Part shown: positions 1 to 11,393 of the stretch, piece after piece
How positions within the stretch are numbered: position 1 is the stretch's first letter
Layout of the letters: each line of letters begins with the position of its first letter
Source of the DNA: Haplosporangium gracile
Lineage: Eukaryota > Mortierellomycota > Mortierellomycetes > Mortierellales > Mortierellaceae
DNA: 64,000 nt
Assembly: GCA_015499985.1 (NCBI GenBank)
Contig: JAAAUF010000035.1
Span: forward strand, 1-64,000
Reading direction: 5' to 3'
The notes under the pieces: generated by a model
What the model was told of the DNA's origin: nothing
The model's database searches: none
What the model saw: the letters and a program-made list of their open reading frames with translations, nothing else
Made by a program: the position numbers and the translations under genes

Positions 1-2500
1 AACAACAGCAACAACAACAGCAACAACAACAATTGCAGCATCAGAATTCTCTTCCTCTGTCGGTCAAGATCGCGCGGACCAAGAGTCAAGAGCTGGATGA
101 ATTTTATGGCACGTCTACTTCAGATCCGTCAGTGGCGACATTATCGAGTTTTCTAAAGGAAGGTGGTAGCTTAAGTCAGGGCGACAGTGGCCGGTACCTG
201 GGCGGTGGTGGTGCTGGAGTTGACAAGCGACGGAGTTCTGGTGATGATATCTTGAAATCTGCTGTCACTTGGGATTACTACAATCCTTCTTCCTTCTCAG
301 CCGCCGGTACGCTCATGCCCGCTGAAGTCTTGAGTGATAGTTCTATCAGCACCTCGACAAAATTCACAGGACGATCATTGCGTTCATCGCGTGGTGGTGG
401 AACCTCGAGTTATGCAAACCAGCGGTACAACCCCGAGAACAGCAACAATGCCCTTGTGAAAACGTTCCTTGGAGGACCAGGAACCGACCGGATATTAAAG
501 GCAGACCCTCTGGCGGAGATGAACCCATATGCAGCAGCCGCAGGGGTTGTATCCTTTCAGTCTCCGACGGTGAAAGTCGTCATGGCTCGACCACCCTTGT
601 CGCGGAACAGGAAGCGGTCATGGTCGAGTGTTAAAGAGGAAAGAAGACGACAGGAGGAAGAAGAAGAGAACCGGTTCAAGGAGTCGGAACGCAAGTTTCG
701 CGAGGAGTTGGAGCAGGCAGTTTATGGACTGGAACTGTATCTGGCCGAGATTCTGAAAGGGCTTGAGTATGAGCGCTTTGATGCAGCGGCCGACGTCCGA
801 GTCGTTAACGACAACCGTAAGATTTTTGACGTTATTCGCGGTCAGATCGTTAACAGTCTCATGATGCTTTGGTAGCTACGGTCACTAACAAAGTACTTTC
901 TTTGGCGCGTTTTATTCAAACAGGCGACACGGCGATCTTCTCACTCTACAATGGCGACAGAACAAACATCATGTCTTTGGAATCCCCTTCGACCAAGCTC
1001 AAGTGTGAGTTTATCAACCGCGTCGCCATCAGTCTTATGGGCCACGAAGGTAGGTTACTTTTTTTTTGCATACTCAATATCAACATTCCAGCACATTTTT
1101 GTTCCAGTCGTCTAACGTTGTTTACTATTTCCTTTTGTTTTCATTTGCTAGAATCAGAGCGTGATGCTTTTTCGGAAAAAAGGCCGAAGGATACGCGTCG
1201 CCACAATTTCAACTCGTTCCTCAACATGTCGACAGGAATGTTGCGTGACCGTTCCGAAGACAGTACTGAGTACGTCCTAACTTCTTATTTAAAATTGTGC
1301 TTGAACAACCTCAAGTGGACATTCTATTGACTTCTGGATTATACACGTGTCTTTTTTTTCTTGTTTTGACACCTTCTAGGGATGCGGACTTGTTGCTTGA
1401 GATGATTGATATTCGACTAAGACAACAGGAGGCAAAGTTTCGGTCGATGCGTGAGAATATTCAAAGCACGATGACTGAGATTGACAGCTGCCTCTCGCAA
1501 CTCGACCGCATCGATGAACGAGCCAAGGTAAGAAATAGGCACCCACGAAAATAACAAAAAAAATTACTCAAACTTCAAATTGATATGGAAATGCTAACGC
1601 CACCAAAATTTGCTATTTTGTTTATTTCTTTCCAACGCTTGTAGAAAATGATGACGGCGATGATTACGGCGATTGATAGCCACGAGATCCAGTTGTCGCT
1701 TCGACCTTCACCCTCGACGGGGTTGACACTGGCAGAAACTGTCGATGCCAAGCTGCGGGATGTCAATGAGCGGATCGTTATCTGCACCCGTATCATGGGT
1801 GCCGCTCGCCAGAACGTAAGTCACTTTTCTTTCTACCTCTAAACCTCCTTCTTTTATGTGGCGTACCATACATACAAAACAGCTATTCTGACACAGTCGC
1901 CCTTCTTTTTACAAATTCAAAACATGATAGTTGAACCGTCTAAAGTACGAGATTGAGCTGGAACAACGTTCTATCCGGCTATTTAGACAGTACAAGATCA
2001 TCATTGCCGTCATTTCAGGATCCATTGTCTTTCTGATCTGGTTCTTGTACCACGCTCGAGCATCCGCCCTGGCCCCTCAACCGGCCTCCCCACTCTTCTC
2101 TACACCCCCCAACCCCTTCGAAGAGATCTATAACTTCCATCATGGCGAACCGCCCATCTTGCCGTCCCCGGCTTCGACACTTGGGTTTACGTCGTCCAAG
2201 ATTGTTGTGCCGCCTTCTGCACCTACAGCTCGTCCCTCTTCGCCAACTTCTTCAGCGCCTTCGTCAGTGAAGAAGGGTGATGGTGGTGAGAATACGGCGG
2301 CGGATATCGGTGCAGCAATGGATAATGACAGCACCGACCAAAATTCTTGCTTCCAAGTTAACGATGAGGCTGGTAGGAACAGCAATAGCAGGAATAAGAG
2401 TCCAGTCAGCCTGTTGCAGCAAGACCATCATTTTGTAGATCTAGACCTTCAAGATGAATTCGATACGGCCAGCACCATTCCCGATCACACCGAGCTTTGA
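1..2500 (+). CDS. Unrecognised coiled-coil single-pass membrane protein (5' end missing)
   Basis: The reading frame is open from the left edge, starting in a poly-Gln run (about 3-32), so the N-terminus lies outside the window. Exons inferred from splice sites: ..840 or ..855, 924-1049, 1152-1269, 1380-1527, 1645-1815 and 1931-2500 (TGA). Introns have normal donors (GTAGGT, GTACGT, GTAAGA, GTAAGT) except the first, whose donor (841 GTCAGA or 856 GTCTCA) is uncertain. The protein starts with a Ser/Gly-rich region. Then come a charged helix (EERRRQEEEEENRFKES), a mixed helical domain, and a long helix with RLRQQEAKFRSMRENI. Near the C-terminus is one membrane segment (IIIAVISGSIVFLIWFLY, about 1999-2052), followed by a Pro/Ser-rich acidic tail of about 150 residues. 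Helix-membrane-tail order suggests an organelle-membrane tether or scaffold, but I do not recognise the family and assign no function. Confidence 0.75.
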
Positions 2501-3001
2501 TAAAAAGGGGACATCTCTTGACCCGACAATCCTCCCTCCCTCCCTCCCTTCATCCAACACTCAACCTTTCCATCTTCCTATTCTTTTTTGTTCTCTCACG
2601 CCCAACATCTCGCTCTCTCTCTCTGTCTCTCTCTGTCTCTCCCTTTTGTTCATTTCTGTCCCCTCGCTTTGCCTATCTCCAACATTTCCGCCCGCCTCGC
2701 AATAGCCTAATTACTACGACCGCGTTAATTAAACAAAGAAGCCCAAAAAGAACAACACAACAAAAGTTATCTTAAGCTAAATATTTCAGTCCATTTTTTT
2801 TTTTTTCTTTCTTTCGTTCTTTTTTTGTTCCGAAAATTCCCCGCCTGTCTAACCCATTCCCGCTTGCTTTTTCCACCCCAATCAGCCCTTCTCTTTCTTT
2901 TTCAAGGACGAAACACAAAAGAAAGAAAGTTCCGTCCCCAAGACGGCTCAAGCGACAAGCTCAAACGACAACCAACAACAAAGCAGCCGCGAAAGTTTGA
3001 G

Positions 3002-3004
<3 letters not shown>

Positions 3005-3039
<35 letters not shown>
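3005..3039. repeat. (CT)n microsatellite
   Basis: Seventeen uninterrupted CT units in the intergenic region. Confidence 0.95.
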
Positions 3040-3044
<5 letters not shown>

Positions 3045-3362
3045 GCCCCCTCCCTCCATCCCTCCGACACCCAAAAAGCAACCCACGGTTTTCTTTTAAT
3101 TTCCCTCTCATCTACTCATTTTCCCAATTAGCTATCTCGTTCTCCTCCCCAACCAAATAAACTTTCTGACCCACAAAAAAACACAAATTTTGCCGAGACA
3201 CAGATACATAAAAAGAGCTACAAGGTGGATGTGCTATGATACATTGCTTTTTTTTACTGTTAGACAACAAGAGACCCCCCAAAAAAAATCTGGCGGAAAG
3301 AGCCATAAAAGTCGACAGATGCAAGAAAAAAAAACGCGAAAAATGAAGAGATTTAACGTATA

Positions 3363-3385
3363 AGAGAGAGAGAGAGAGAGAGAGA
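3363..3385. repeat. (AG)n microsatellite
   Basis: About eleven AG units, just beyond the stop codon of the minus-strand ERT1-like gene. Confidence 0.95.
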
Positions 3386-3463
3386 TGGATGATGCGAGTG
3401 TAGATGTAATAATGCGCGAAATTGTAGGAGAAATGCTCGGATCAGGAAGTGAAGGAAAAGGTG

Positions 3464-6400
3464 CTATGACAGGATAGGTAAAAAGTTGCCGACGATCGCA
3501 AGAGGAATGTCAAAGATATCTCTCTTGATCGTAAAGCAAAACGTACAGGGCACAACACGGTTGGTCGGACTGAGCAAGATACACGTCGTCATCACCGTCT
3601 GTTCCGTGTTCTCAAACGCATGTGTCGAAAACTTTTCCCAGTACTCCACCGCCGACTGGTTGTCCATCAGCTCGTAGATGTATGTCTTCTTACCCACAAG
3701 CTGATCTCGTCCCCATTGTGTCAGCAGGGAAAACTCCTTGCCCACCAATGCAATCTCTCCTGTCCGACGCCATACGACCGTGGGTGTTCCTGAAAAGCTG
3801 ATCAACTTTTCAAACTCCTAAAAGTAGCAAGCAAAACAATAAGTGTCTGTCTGTCAGGATCTGCACAGCATCACGTAAGACCTTACATGAATACTGAAAT
3901 TGAAACAAAAACTTGACGACAAACTTACAAGGATGGTGCGCTGAAAACATTTTTCCATAAAGATCAAGTCTTCTGGCGTCAAGTTCATGATCAGAGCGAT
4001 AAAAGAAGGTCGAAACATGGCCATTGCCCTGCAAATACGCATCATCTCCTCTTTGTCCATTCTAGAAGAGTTGAGAAAATATAGGCTCATATTAGTTTCA
4101 TCAATGCTCCATATCCAACAAACGTATTCTACGCACCGCACTTTACAAAAATATTCAGTTTATGCTGGCTTACCGTTCCCGGACATATCGCAAGAGATAG
4201 TGAAAGCCGTCGGTATAATTGAAAGGTTGCTTGGTGTTGGCATAGACATTCTCTGGGGTGTTGCTCGGGAACTTGCGTTTGCTGACCCTAGTGACTCCTG
4301 GTGGGTGGAATCCAGTGGGTGCTGTGGTATTGTTCGCTGCTGGTGCACCGGGGCCTAAAAGTCCCATCGTGGCGTTGTTGGCTGTTGAGCTGCTGTTGTT
4401 GTTCGTGGTGTTGTTGGCACTGTTGTTAATGTTGTTGTGGCTGTTGTTGTTGGTACTAGTGCCGTTCGCGTGATTTGTCGCCCCAGCGTTCGTCAAGCCT
4501 GTGTTCGACCCAGAAGCGCTAGATCCTGGCCCTGGTCCAATAGACGCCGCTGCTGCAGCCGCGGCAGCTCCTTGAGCAGCGAGCGCTTTTTGTAATTGGT
4601 TGCTGTTAGCTAAATTCGCCATCGCCTCCAGAGACCCCTGCCGTTGCCAATTCTCGACCATGGACAGATCTGACATTGAGTTGAGATCTGCTGTGGGTGA
4701 CGACAGCATGGTTGAAATGATGGAGTATTCCAAGTTGACAGCCTCTGATCCAAAGCCATAGTCCGAGTTCATTGGAAAGTTGAACAATGCATTCGCGTCC
4801 GTCAACGGTGATTCTATGAAATGAAAGGATAAGAGAATCAAGACGTTAGTGAATGCGCACTTGACGTAGAAAAATAAAAGTGCGCAAGCTCAAATTGCAC
4901 TTCGCCCATGTTATTTTTGAATGTGTGAAAAATTTACCTTCCATGCTACCTGGACCCTGCCGTTGCTGATCCTGATCAGAGAGCAAAGGTTTCTGGTCCA
5001 TGCCCATGGCATTCATGTTTCCTCCTTGAGTTGTCTGTTCTGAAGCCACTTGTTGCGAGTCGTATGCATCCTGAAGATACTTTGCCTTTTTCCTAACACC
5101 GTCAGCACAGGTCGATGCCAGATCTCTCTTCACGCACCGTTGACAGGGACGAGCTAATTAATAACAATGGGTGAGGGTTAGCCATTCATTCCTGAAAATC
5201 ATTCACTGCGAGTAAAAAGGGCGTGCGAACGAAGTCGGGATATGGTTGCTGTGTCCTAGATCGCCCTGTCTGTGTTGCCGCTACAAGTGTTTCGTAGTGG
5301 TTGCAATTGGTGCTGCTGTGTTGTTGTTGCGCTGCTTTGAGTGTTTTGCCCTTGATGTTTTTCTGTTGTTGAGCGCTAAACATGTGTCTCGGTGTGATGT
5401 TGTTGATGGAGAAGTGGGATAAAGACCAGATGAGATCAAACCCACAGACGGGCTTTACAGTCGTTGGTGTAAGAGTAAACACCACCAAGTCCTATTTTCC
5501 CTAATAGAGCCTCTCCGAGAAAAGCACAGGGAGCCGCGCCCAATGCACACAGAAATGTATTCTTCCCCACCACCCCCATTATTTGTGTCTCTTCCCCCGC
5601 ACTCTTAAGCCTTTCTCCCTCCGCAATTGATTAACCGGTTGGATGGCCTCTGTCCTGTGATCTCGCATGGATCTGATCTCACTTTGCTCCCCTTGTTTTT
5701 TTTGTTGTTATTGCGTCGCAATGTTTCTTCGTTCATTCTCGACCTGCCAATTGCATACAGAACGCGGTTATCCAGTTCGTCACTGAAGAGTCGATCTTTA
5801 TCCATTCATTCGTCCGTTTGTTGTTTGGATGTTGAGAATGCTGTGTGAAAGATAAAAACGCCCAATCCTTACTATCGCCGTAAAACTCTCTCCAGCTTTT
5901 CTCGGTTGGGTTTGGTAGGTGATGTATCCATTATTTTTTTGAGTCACATCTATTTTTTTTCCGCGCACATTGAGTGACAAAAAATACAGTTCAGCGTACT
6001 GCCTCACTCCTTCTCCACTTACAATCATCGCAGGTCAAGTGGGCCTTTTGACAATGGAAACAGCTATTGTTGGTAAACACGACAAACAAAAAAGGCACAA
6101 GCAGATTAGGTAGGGCATTGGAATTGACAAACAAAGCTTGAAAGACGACAGGAGGATAGGTTGACTGATGGCGTCAAAAACGACGGCGAGGAAAGCGATG
6201 ATGTTGGATATTGTAACACAATCCAAAACGCAGAAAATAATAGAAGCGAGCAGCCGAGAAGTCCAGCAATAAGAAAAGAGAGAAAAAAAACAAAGGATGT
6301 CCTGGGAGTGGCCGGTGGTGGTTGCGGCTGGACAAATGTGACAAATAAAGATTAAGAGAGAGAACTTACGCTCGGCTGGCCTTCTTCCGCCGCTGGGGAG

Positions 6401-6719
6401 CGTTCTGTTGATCGGGTGGAGACCCTGCTCCTTGGTCATCGGATCGGTTGTTGTTATTAGTGTTGTTGTTTCCATTGCCGATGGAGGTAGTGTTGTTGTT
6501 GCTGGCGTTGTTGTTGCTATTGTTGTTGTTGTTGTTGCTGCTGTCAGAGACGTGTCCGTTTCCGTTGGGATGAGTGTGATGTTTGTTGTCGTGGCCTTGG
6601 TGCAAGTGATGCTGTGATTGGTGCTGCTGCTGTTGTTGTTGTTGATGATGTGGGAGGGTATGCATGTTTTGTTGTCCGGCGCCGTTGGCGATGGCGGACC
6701 CGTTTGGTTGATGGTTCAT
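3464..6719 (-). CDS. ERT1: ERT1/AcuK-family Zn2Cys6-PAS transcription activator of gluconeogenesis
   Basis: Six exons close in frame: 6719-6370, 6063-6023, 5153-4938, 4813-4174, 4061-3929 and 3817-3464, giving 577 residues. The N-terminus is Asn/His/Gln-rich. The binuclear zinc cluster spans about 118-146: C118, C121 and C128 in [11 protein letters not shown], then C134, C137 and C146 in [13 protein letters not shown]. It is followed by RKKAKYL, typical of ERT1/AcuK/AcuM proteins. A middle block ([15 protein letters not shown]) and a conserved linker ([20 protein letters not shown]) also match this family. The last ~110 residues form the PAS-like domain ([17 protein letters not shown] to GNFLPIL). 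Family members bind DNA in the nucleus and induce gluconeogenic and non-fermentable-carbon genes. The zinc cluster is split over three exons, with an 869-bp intron in the middle. The start is the Met at 6719; the frame stays open upstream but looks like leader. Confidence 0.93.
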
Positions 6720-8021
6720 GAGGTTGATGGTGTCGATTGTCTTTTCGAGGCTGTGCGGTATGTCAGCAATCAGCGGTGCTCGGCTGAGTGAAGTTCGATC
6801 GGAGGACGGCAAGAAGAAGGAGAAAGAGAGAAAGAGAGCAAGGTGCGTAAAAAAGTAAGAGGAAAAAGAGAATACAAGAGAAGTGAATATGTGAAATGAA
6901 GTCAGATATGTTATAGTAGTAGTACAGTGCAACTAGAGTGGCGTATGTTTGGATGCTAGAAGAGGAAAAGCCGAGTCGAGTAATAATAATAAGAATGATT
7001 GCAAAGTAAAGAGAGTAGAGGGCAGAAAAGGGAGAAAGAAGGAAGGGACCGGCGGAGTTGGAGAAGGAAAAGAAGAACAGAGAAAAAGAGAGAGAGAGAG
7101 AAAGAAAGAAGAAAGAAGAAAAGGAAACAAGAGGAAAATGTGTGTGAAGAGGAAGGAAGCGAATACAAATGGTGACACTAGCTTGTTATTGTATGAATGG
7201 TAGTAGCGACAAGGGAAAGAGAAAAGTCAGGTGGTGTATGTGTATATGTCCGTCTTCTCTGTCTTTCTTGAATGGAATAAGGAAGGTGATGATGGAGAAG
7301 GAGTGGGGACACACAGAGCGACAGAGAAAGTGAGAGGCGGACAAAGTGGAGCTGAGAAGAAAGAGTGGGGCCGAGGACAAAGAGGGAAAAAGGTTAAGGG
7401 ACAGAGACAGGGTCAAAAGAGACAGTGGGACAATGGGACAGAGACTGAACTGGTTTGCAGTACTGGTTTTGGTGGCTGTTCGGGTGTTCGAGGAAGGCCG
7501 TGGGCAGCAACAAAATTCGCATCACTACCCAAGGGAGAACTCGGGTGGGTTGGATAGACAGAGGAGAAAGTGAAAAGGACGTGACCTCTGTCCAATTTGT
7601 GCGCCCTTGCCAGCCAATTGGTCCGATGCTGGTCTGTGTGGGGCACACATACACAACAACAGCACCCTTGTGCACCAACAAGAGGATGAAGCGATTCTTC
7701 TTCACCCACAAATCCAATAAAACGCGTCTGTGGACAACAAAAATTATAAACAGACGCGGGGAACAAAAAACTCACTCGAACACAAACATGCACGCATCCA
7801 CATCCAAACACAAGGGTCTAGCCCTTTCCCACTGTTCCTTCTTTGCTCTTCTTTGAGCTCTACTCCTTCATTTTGTTCTTAGTCGTTCATCAATGCTTCG
7901 CCTTCGGAGGCCGGAATATCATCCCATCGTCGGTCGCACACAAATCAATCAATGGTACTTTGACGCCACAGCTCAAAGCCTTCGTATCCTCCAAAGAAAA
8001 AATGGGCAATAAAAAACTTAC
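6720..8021. other. Upstream region of the ERT1-like gene
   Basis: Mostly GA-rich on the plus strand (about 6810-7450), consistent with promoter and 5' leader of the minus-strand ERT1-like gene. Any 3' exons of the unresolved gene at 8022-8966 should also lie here. A non-repetitive stretch at about 7890-7990 could hold one (minus strand, after an AG near 7974) but I could not confirm it. Confidence 0.45.
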
Positions 8022-8966
8022 CAAACAACAGTCTCAAGGGCACGTCGCATCTCAGCCAGCCGCGCACGAATACTCGGCGCATCCTCCATCATATCCAAAT
8101 CCATCTCCATCTCCATCTCGGTATCTGACATTGACTGGTCAGAATCATCATACCGCTGCTTGAAACCTCCGCCTGTTCCTGCCCTGATTGGGTCAAAAAA
8201 ATCGTGATATAGCTCTGGAAGTGATTGTGTTGGACTTGGTGTCAGGAAGCCACTTGCAGCGGTTGTGTTGGTATTTGAAGCATGGACTTGTTGCTGTTGC
8301 TGATGTTGGTGAAGTAGGGCTTCAATCCCGGATGCGGATGACATGGGTATAGCTGCTGTTATTGTGGTGGTAGAAAACGATGTTGCTGATATTGCTGTGG
8401 ACGCCGATACCGTTCCTAGAGCAGAAATACTCGCTATAGATGCGGATGTAGATGAAGAACAGACATCCTCCATCATGTCGTCAAAAAACGTCATCGCCTC
8501 TCCAGCCATAGTCATCACAGCAGATCCAGAGGGTGAGTTACTCTGTGTCGAGGGTGTGGTCAAGATCGATTCAACCGTCAAAATGCCTGTTCGATCAATT
8601 GGGAGTACCAAGGGTGTCGATTTGTTCGTACCACCACTACCGAGCGTTGACGCTTGCTGTTGTTGTTCTTGGTGAGATGTAAGGAGAGTGGTTGATGTTG
8701 AGGATGTGTTCAATGGTGCAGCAGTGTTCTCGGAGAGGTTGTTGTTGTTGTTGGCTGATGCAGTAGTAGTCGTGGCAAGGTTAAGGACTATATCGCCCAA
8801 GGATCCTTCTTGCAGTTGTGATTGAGTTTTGGCTGTGTTGTTGATACTGTTGCTTATTAAGAATGGAGTGGGGAGGTCGTCCAGAATCATTAGTAGCCGT
8901 GCTGTTCAATAGGCAAGTCAAATGATCTTCCCACGGTTTATCGTCGTGTTCAAGGTCGAAATGGCT
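8022..8966 (-). CDS. Low-complexity protein gene, incomplete model
   Basis: A minus-strand frame of about 290 codons opens at ATG 8890. It is rich in Thr, Ser, Asn and Gln, with a C-terminal acidic/Met repeat (MEMEMEMDLDMMEDAP) and a helix (RARLAEMRRALETVV). It ends at a strong donor (GTAAGT, first base 8021), so more exons should follow toward lower coordinates. The upstream side may also be spliced. A short exon 8966-8935 (SHFDLEHDDKP) follows a clean TTTTTTCAG acceptor. It joins in phase to an acceptor at 8853-8854 over an 82-bp intron with a CTACTAAT branch motif, although the donor GTGGGA is poor. I do not recognise the protein. The acidic, Gln/Ser-rich composition resembles activation domains, but no DNA-binding domain is visible. 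Confidence 0.45.
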
Positions 8967-11393
8967 CTGAAAAAAGAGAACAGACAAGAGTCAAAAAGGT
9001 ATAAGGAGAAAATAAAGCTGTGGCACACTCGGCGAAGTAAAATGAAGATGAAGACAACGAATGGTACAAAAAAAGGAATGGAAAATCAGGGGCCAGAGAA
9101 AAGACAAATGGTTTCTAAAAAAAAAAAAAAAAAAAGAGGAAAAAAAAACATATTTTCGAAAAAGAAAGGAAAAAAAGAGACACAAAAAAAGACAAAGAAT
9201 TTATAAAAAAAAAAAAAAAAAAAGCAGGAACAGAAGCGAATCTTCGACAAAAAAGGCGATTTTTTTTTCTTGGTTTCTCACTCGAGTGATATCAAAAGAA
9301 ATTGTACGTGTCTAGTAGAAGGCAGTTGATTGAAACCCAAAGGGCAGTTGGCGTTTTGGCGATTGAGAGATTTGATCACACTAGTCCAAACACCAGGGAC
9401 AAGTTATTTGACGCCTTGGTGAGTAAATATGTCAACTGTGACGAGTTTATAAAGAAGGAAAAGACGAGAAGAAGAGAAACGATGGAGAATAAAAAAGAGA
9501 AAGAAAAAGTTGTGGAGAAGATAATTGAGTTCGGACGAAGAATTACTAGAAAGGCAGAGAACAAAGGAGGCTGCGGCGTCGGGAAATGAAAAAAATGTGT
9601 GTTTGTGTGCGGCTCGAGCGAGATGAACGACAATATGGATGATTGTTATGTGTATAGACGATTTAAACGAAAAGAGAAAGAGAAAGAGAGAAAGCGGCGA
9701 TAGATGAAGATGGTGAAATGAGAACAAAGGAATAGAAATACGGACAGAAGGAAAGGACGAGTTATGGAGGTAAAGAAAGAATAAGTTAGCAAAAAAAAAA
9801 AAAAAAAACAAGGTCTTTTTGAACAAAATAATAAAAGAGAAAGAGAGGTGAGAAAGCAGAAAAAGAGCTGAGAAAGTGGAGAGAAAGAGAACAGGCATGG
9901 ATCAGTGACAAGGAGACATAATCCCTCCGCTTTATATACCTTTTCTTGTTCTTTTTATTTTTTTTTAGCTCTGCTTGTCGCTTTCCTAGTTTCGCAAGAG
10001 CGAGTGAGCGAGTGAATATGGGAAGAAGCCATTCATTCCTCTTATTTGTTACCCAAGCTGTCAAGTCACTCCGTATTCCACTTCACTTGACACTCCGTTC
10101 TCTTCCTTCCGGAAATCCCGCCCGTCCGTCCATGCCAGTGGATGATCGATAAATACAAATTCTTTGTGCTTTGCCCATTTCTTTGTGTTGGTGTTGTTCG
10201 TTGCACATTCACACGGACAGTCGATGCGCAGCTTCCCTTCTTCATGATCACAGCCTCAGTTATATTTCTCTGTGATCGAACACGCCTCTGCGCCCCGATT
10301 TACACTACCCGGCTCTTTCTTTCCTTTTTTTGACCAACCCTCTTCCTTCTCTTCCCTCTGACAGCAATAAAATAAATCTCCTGGCATCTATTTCGACAGC
10401 GCTTACTCCTTCGTGCGCTGCTGCAGGAAGAACAGACCTCCACGATATGTTAGGGTCCAAGGAATTGTTCCTTGTTGTTACTTCGCTTGAACTTCGCCCT
10501 GCAAAGATAGAGCGACATACCATTGACCGACCGCATTTCGGACTTGCTTACCTTTTTAGGCATCTCCCCGCTTCACCATTTCCCATTACTCCAATTCCTC
10601 CCCAGACTGGTCGCCGAACATCGTCAGCCGCTTCTTTACCCACTACCACAGCCAGAACCTTGTTCTTCTTTCCACATGCTCTTCACACTCTTGTTCACTT
10701 CTCCACTCTCTCTTCCCGATCTTCATCAGATGCCCATTCGGAAATTTTCTTCCAGAAAAACGTTCATCATTTGCAAAGATGAATCTGAGACCGGCAACTG
10801 ATCACAGAAAAGAAACAAAAACAAGTCAAAAAAAAAGTAACTCATCTTCCCACATTAAGCAACAGAATAATGTAGGAGCATAGAAGCACATCCCCTGCAG
10901 CGAACCCCTTTGTCTTGCATGTGGTATTTCATACAACGCACACATTCACAAGCATTGAGACTCTAAAGGTGACGAGTACAGACGTATGCATTTTCCTCTT
11001 GGTGGCATTGTAGGTGTGGTACGGCTAATGGAGCGAATTAACGGGAGAGGCCGGGACGAGAAAAGGATAAGAAGGGTACCGGAAGAGTAACCAATTGAGC
11101 GCATCCGGATGGCTAGTTGCACTACTCTCTAAGTCTCACACGAACAGCAGTGCTGTTGCTGCGGGGTGTCGTCAGCGCACAGTCTAAGAAAGTGCCTTTA
11201 GTGAATGATTTGTTAAAACAATCTCCAAGGGAGATTAGCGAGTTTTGTTTGTACAGAATATGGCTACAAAATTGCTATATAGATGGTGGTGTTTCGCGTT
11301 TCGCATCCCCTCTTCCTGCTGGTATCCATGTAGTTATTCTTGCTCCTGATTGTCATAGTTCGCAGTTCGAGAGTGTCGTTCGTGTATCCTGAT
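8967..11393. other. Intergenic low-complexity region
   Basis: Long A-rich and GA-rich tracts (for example 9118-9230 and 9660-9900) and no supported ORF. The right part (about 10800-11393) should include the 3' UTR of the CaaX-protein gene. Splice-like signals occur, such as plus-strand GTGAGT at 9420, but no chain of exons could be built. Confidence 0.5.

Larger units (their letters stand above)
2501..3463. other. Intergenic region between convergent genes
   Basis: The 3' flank of the membrane-protein gene faces the 3' end of the ERT1-like gene. It holds CT-rich and A-rich low-complexity DNA, two dinucleotide tracts (3005-3039 and 3363-3385), and no convincing ORF on either strand. Confidence 0.6.

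Noticed and set aside
3005..3385. Regular repeats as a possible CRISPR-like array
   Set aside because: Pure dinucleotide microsatellites without spacers, in a eukaryotic genome.
4258..4473. Plus-strand hydrophobic Leu/Val-rich ORF
   Set aside because: It is the antisense of the Asn/Gln-rich exon of the ERT1-like gene; antisense of CAA/AAC codons gives Leu/Val runs.
8343..8675. Plus-strand Val/Ile/Asp-rich ORF
   Set aside because: Antisense shadow of the Ser/Thr-rich minus-strand frame, without start context or splice support.
9302..9589. Plus-strand ORF with ERFDHTSPNTRDKLFDAL before a GTGAGT donor
   Set aside because: Short, no partner exon found on either side, and it turns into Lys/Glu low complexity; probably chance.
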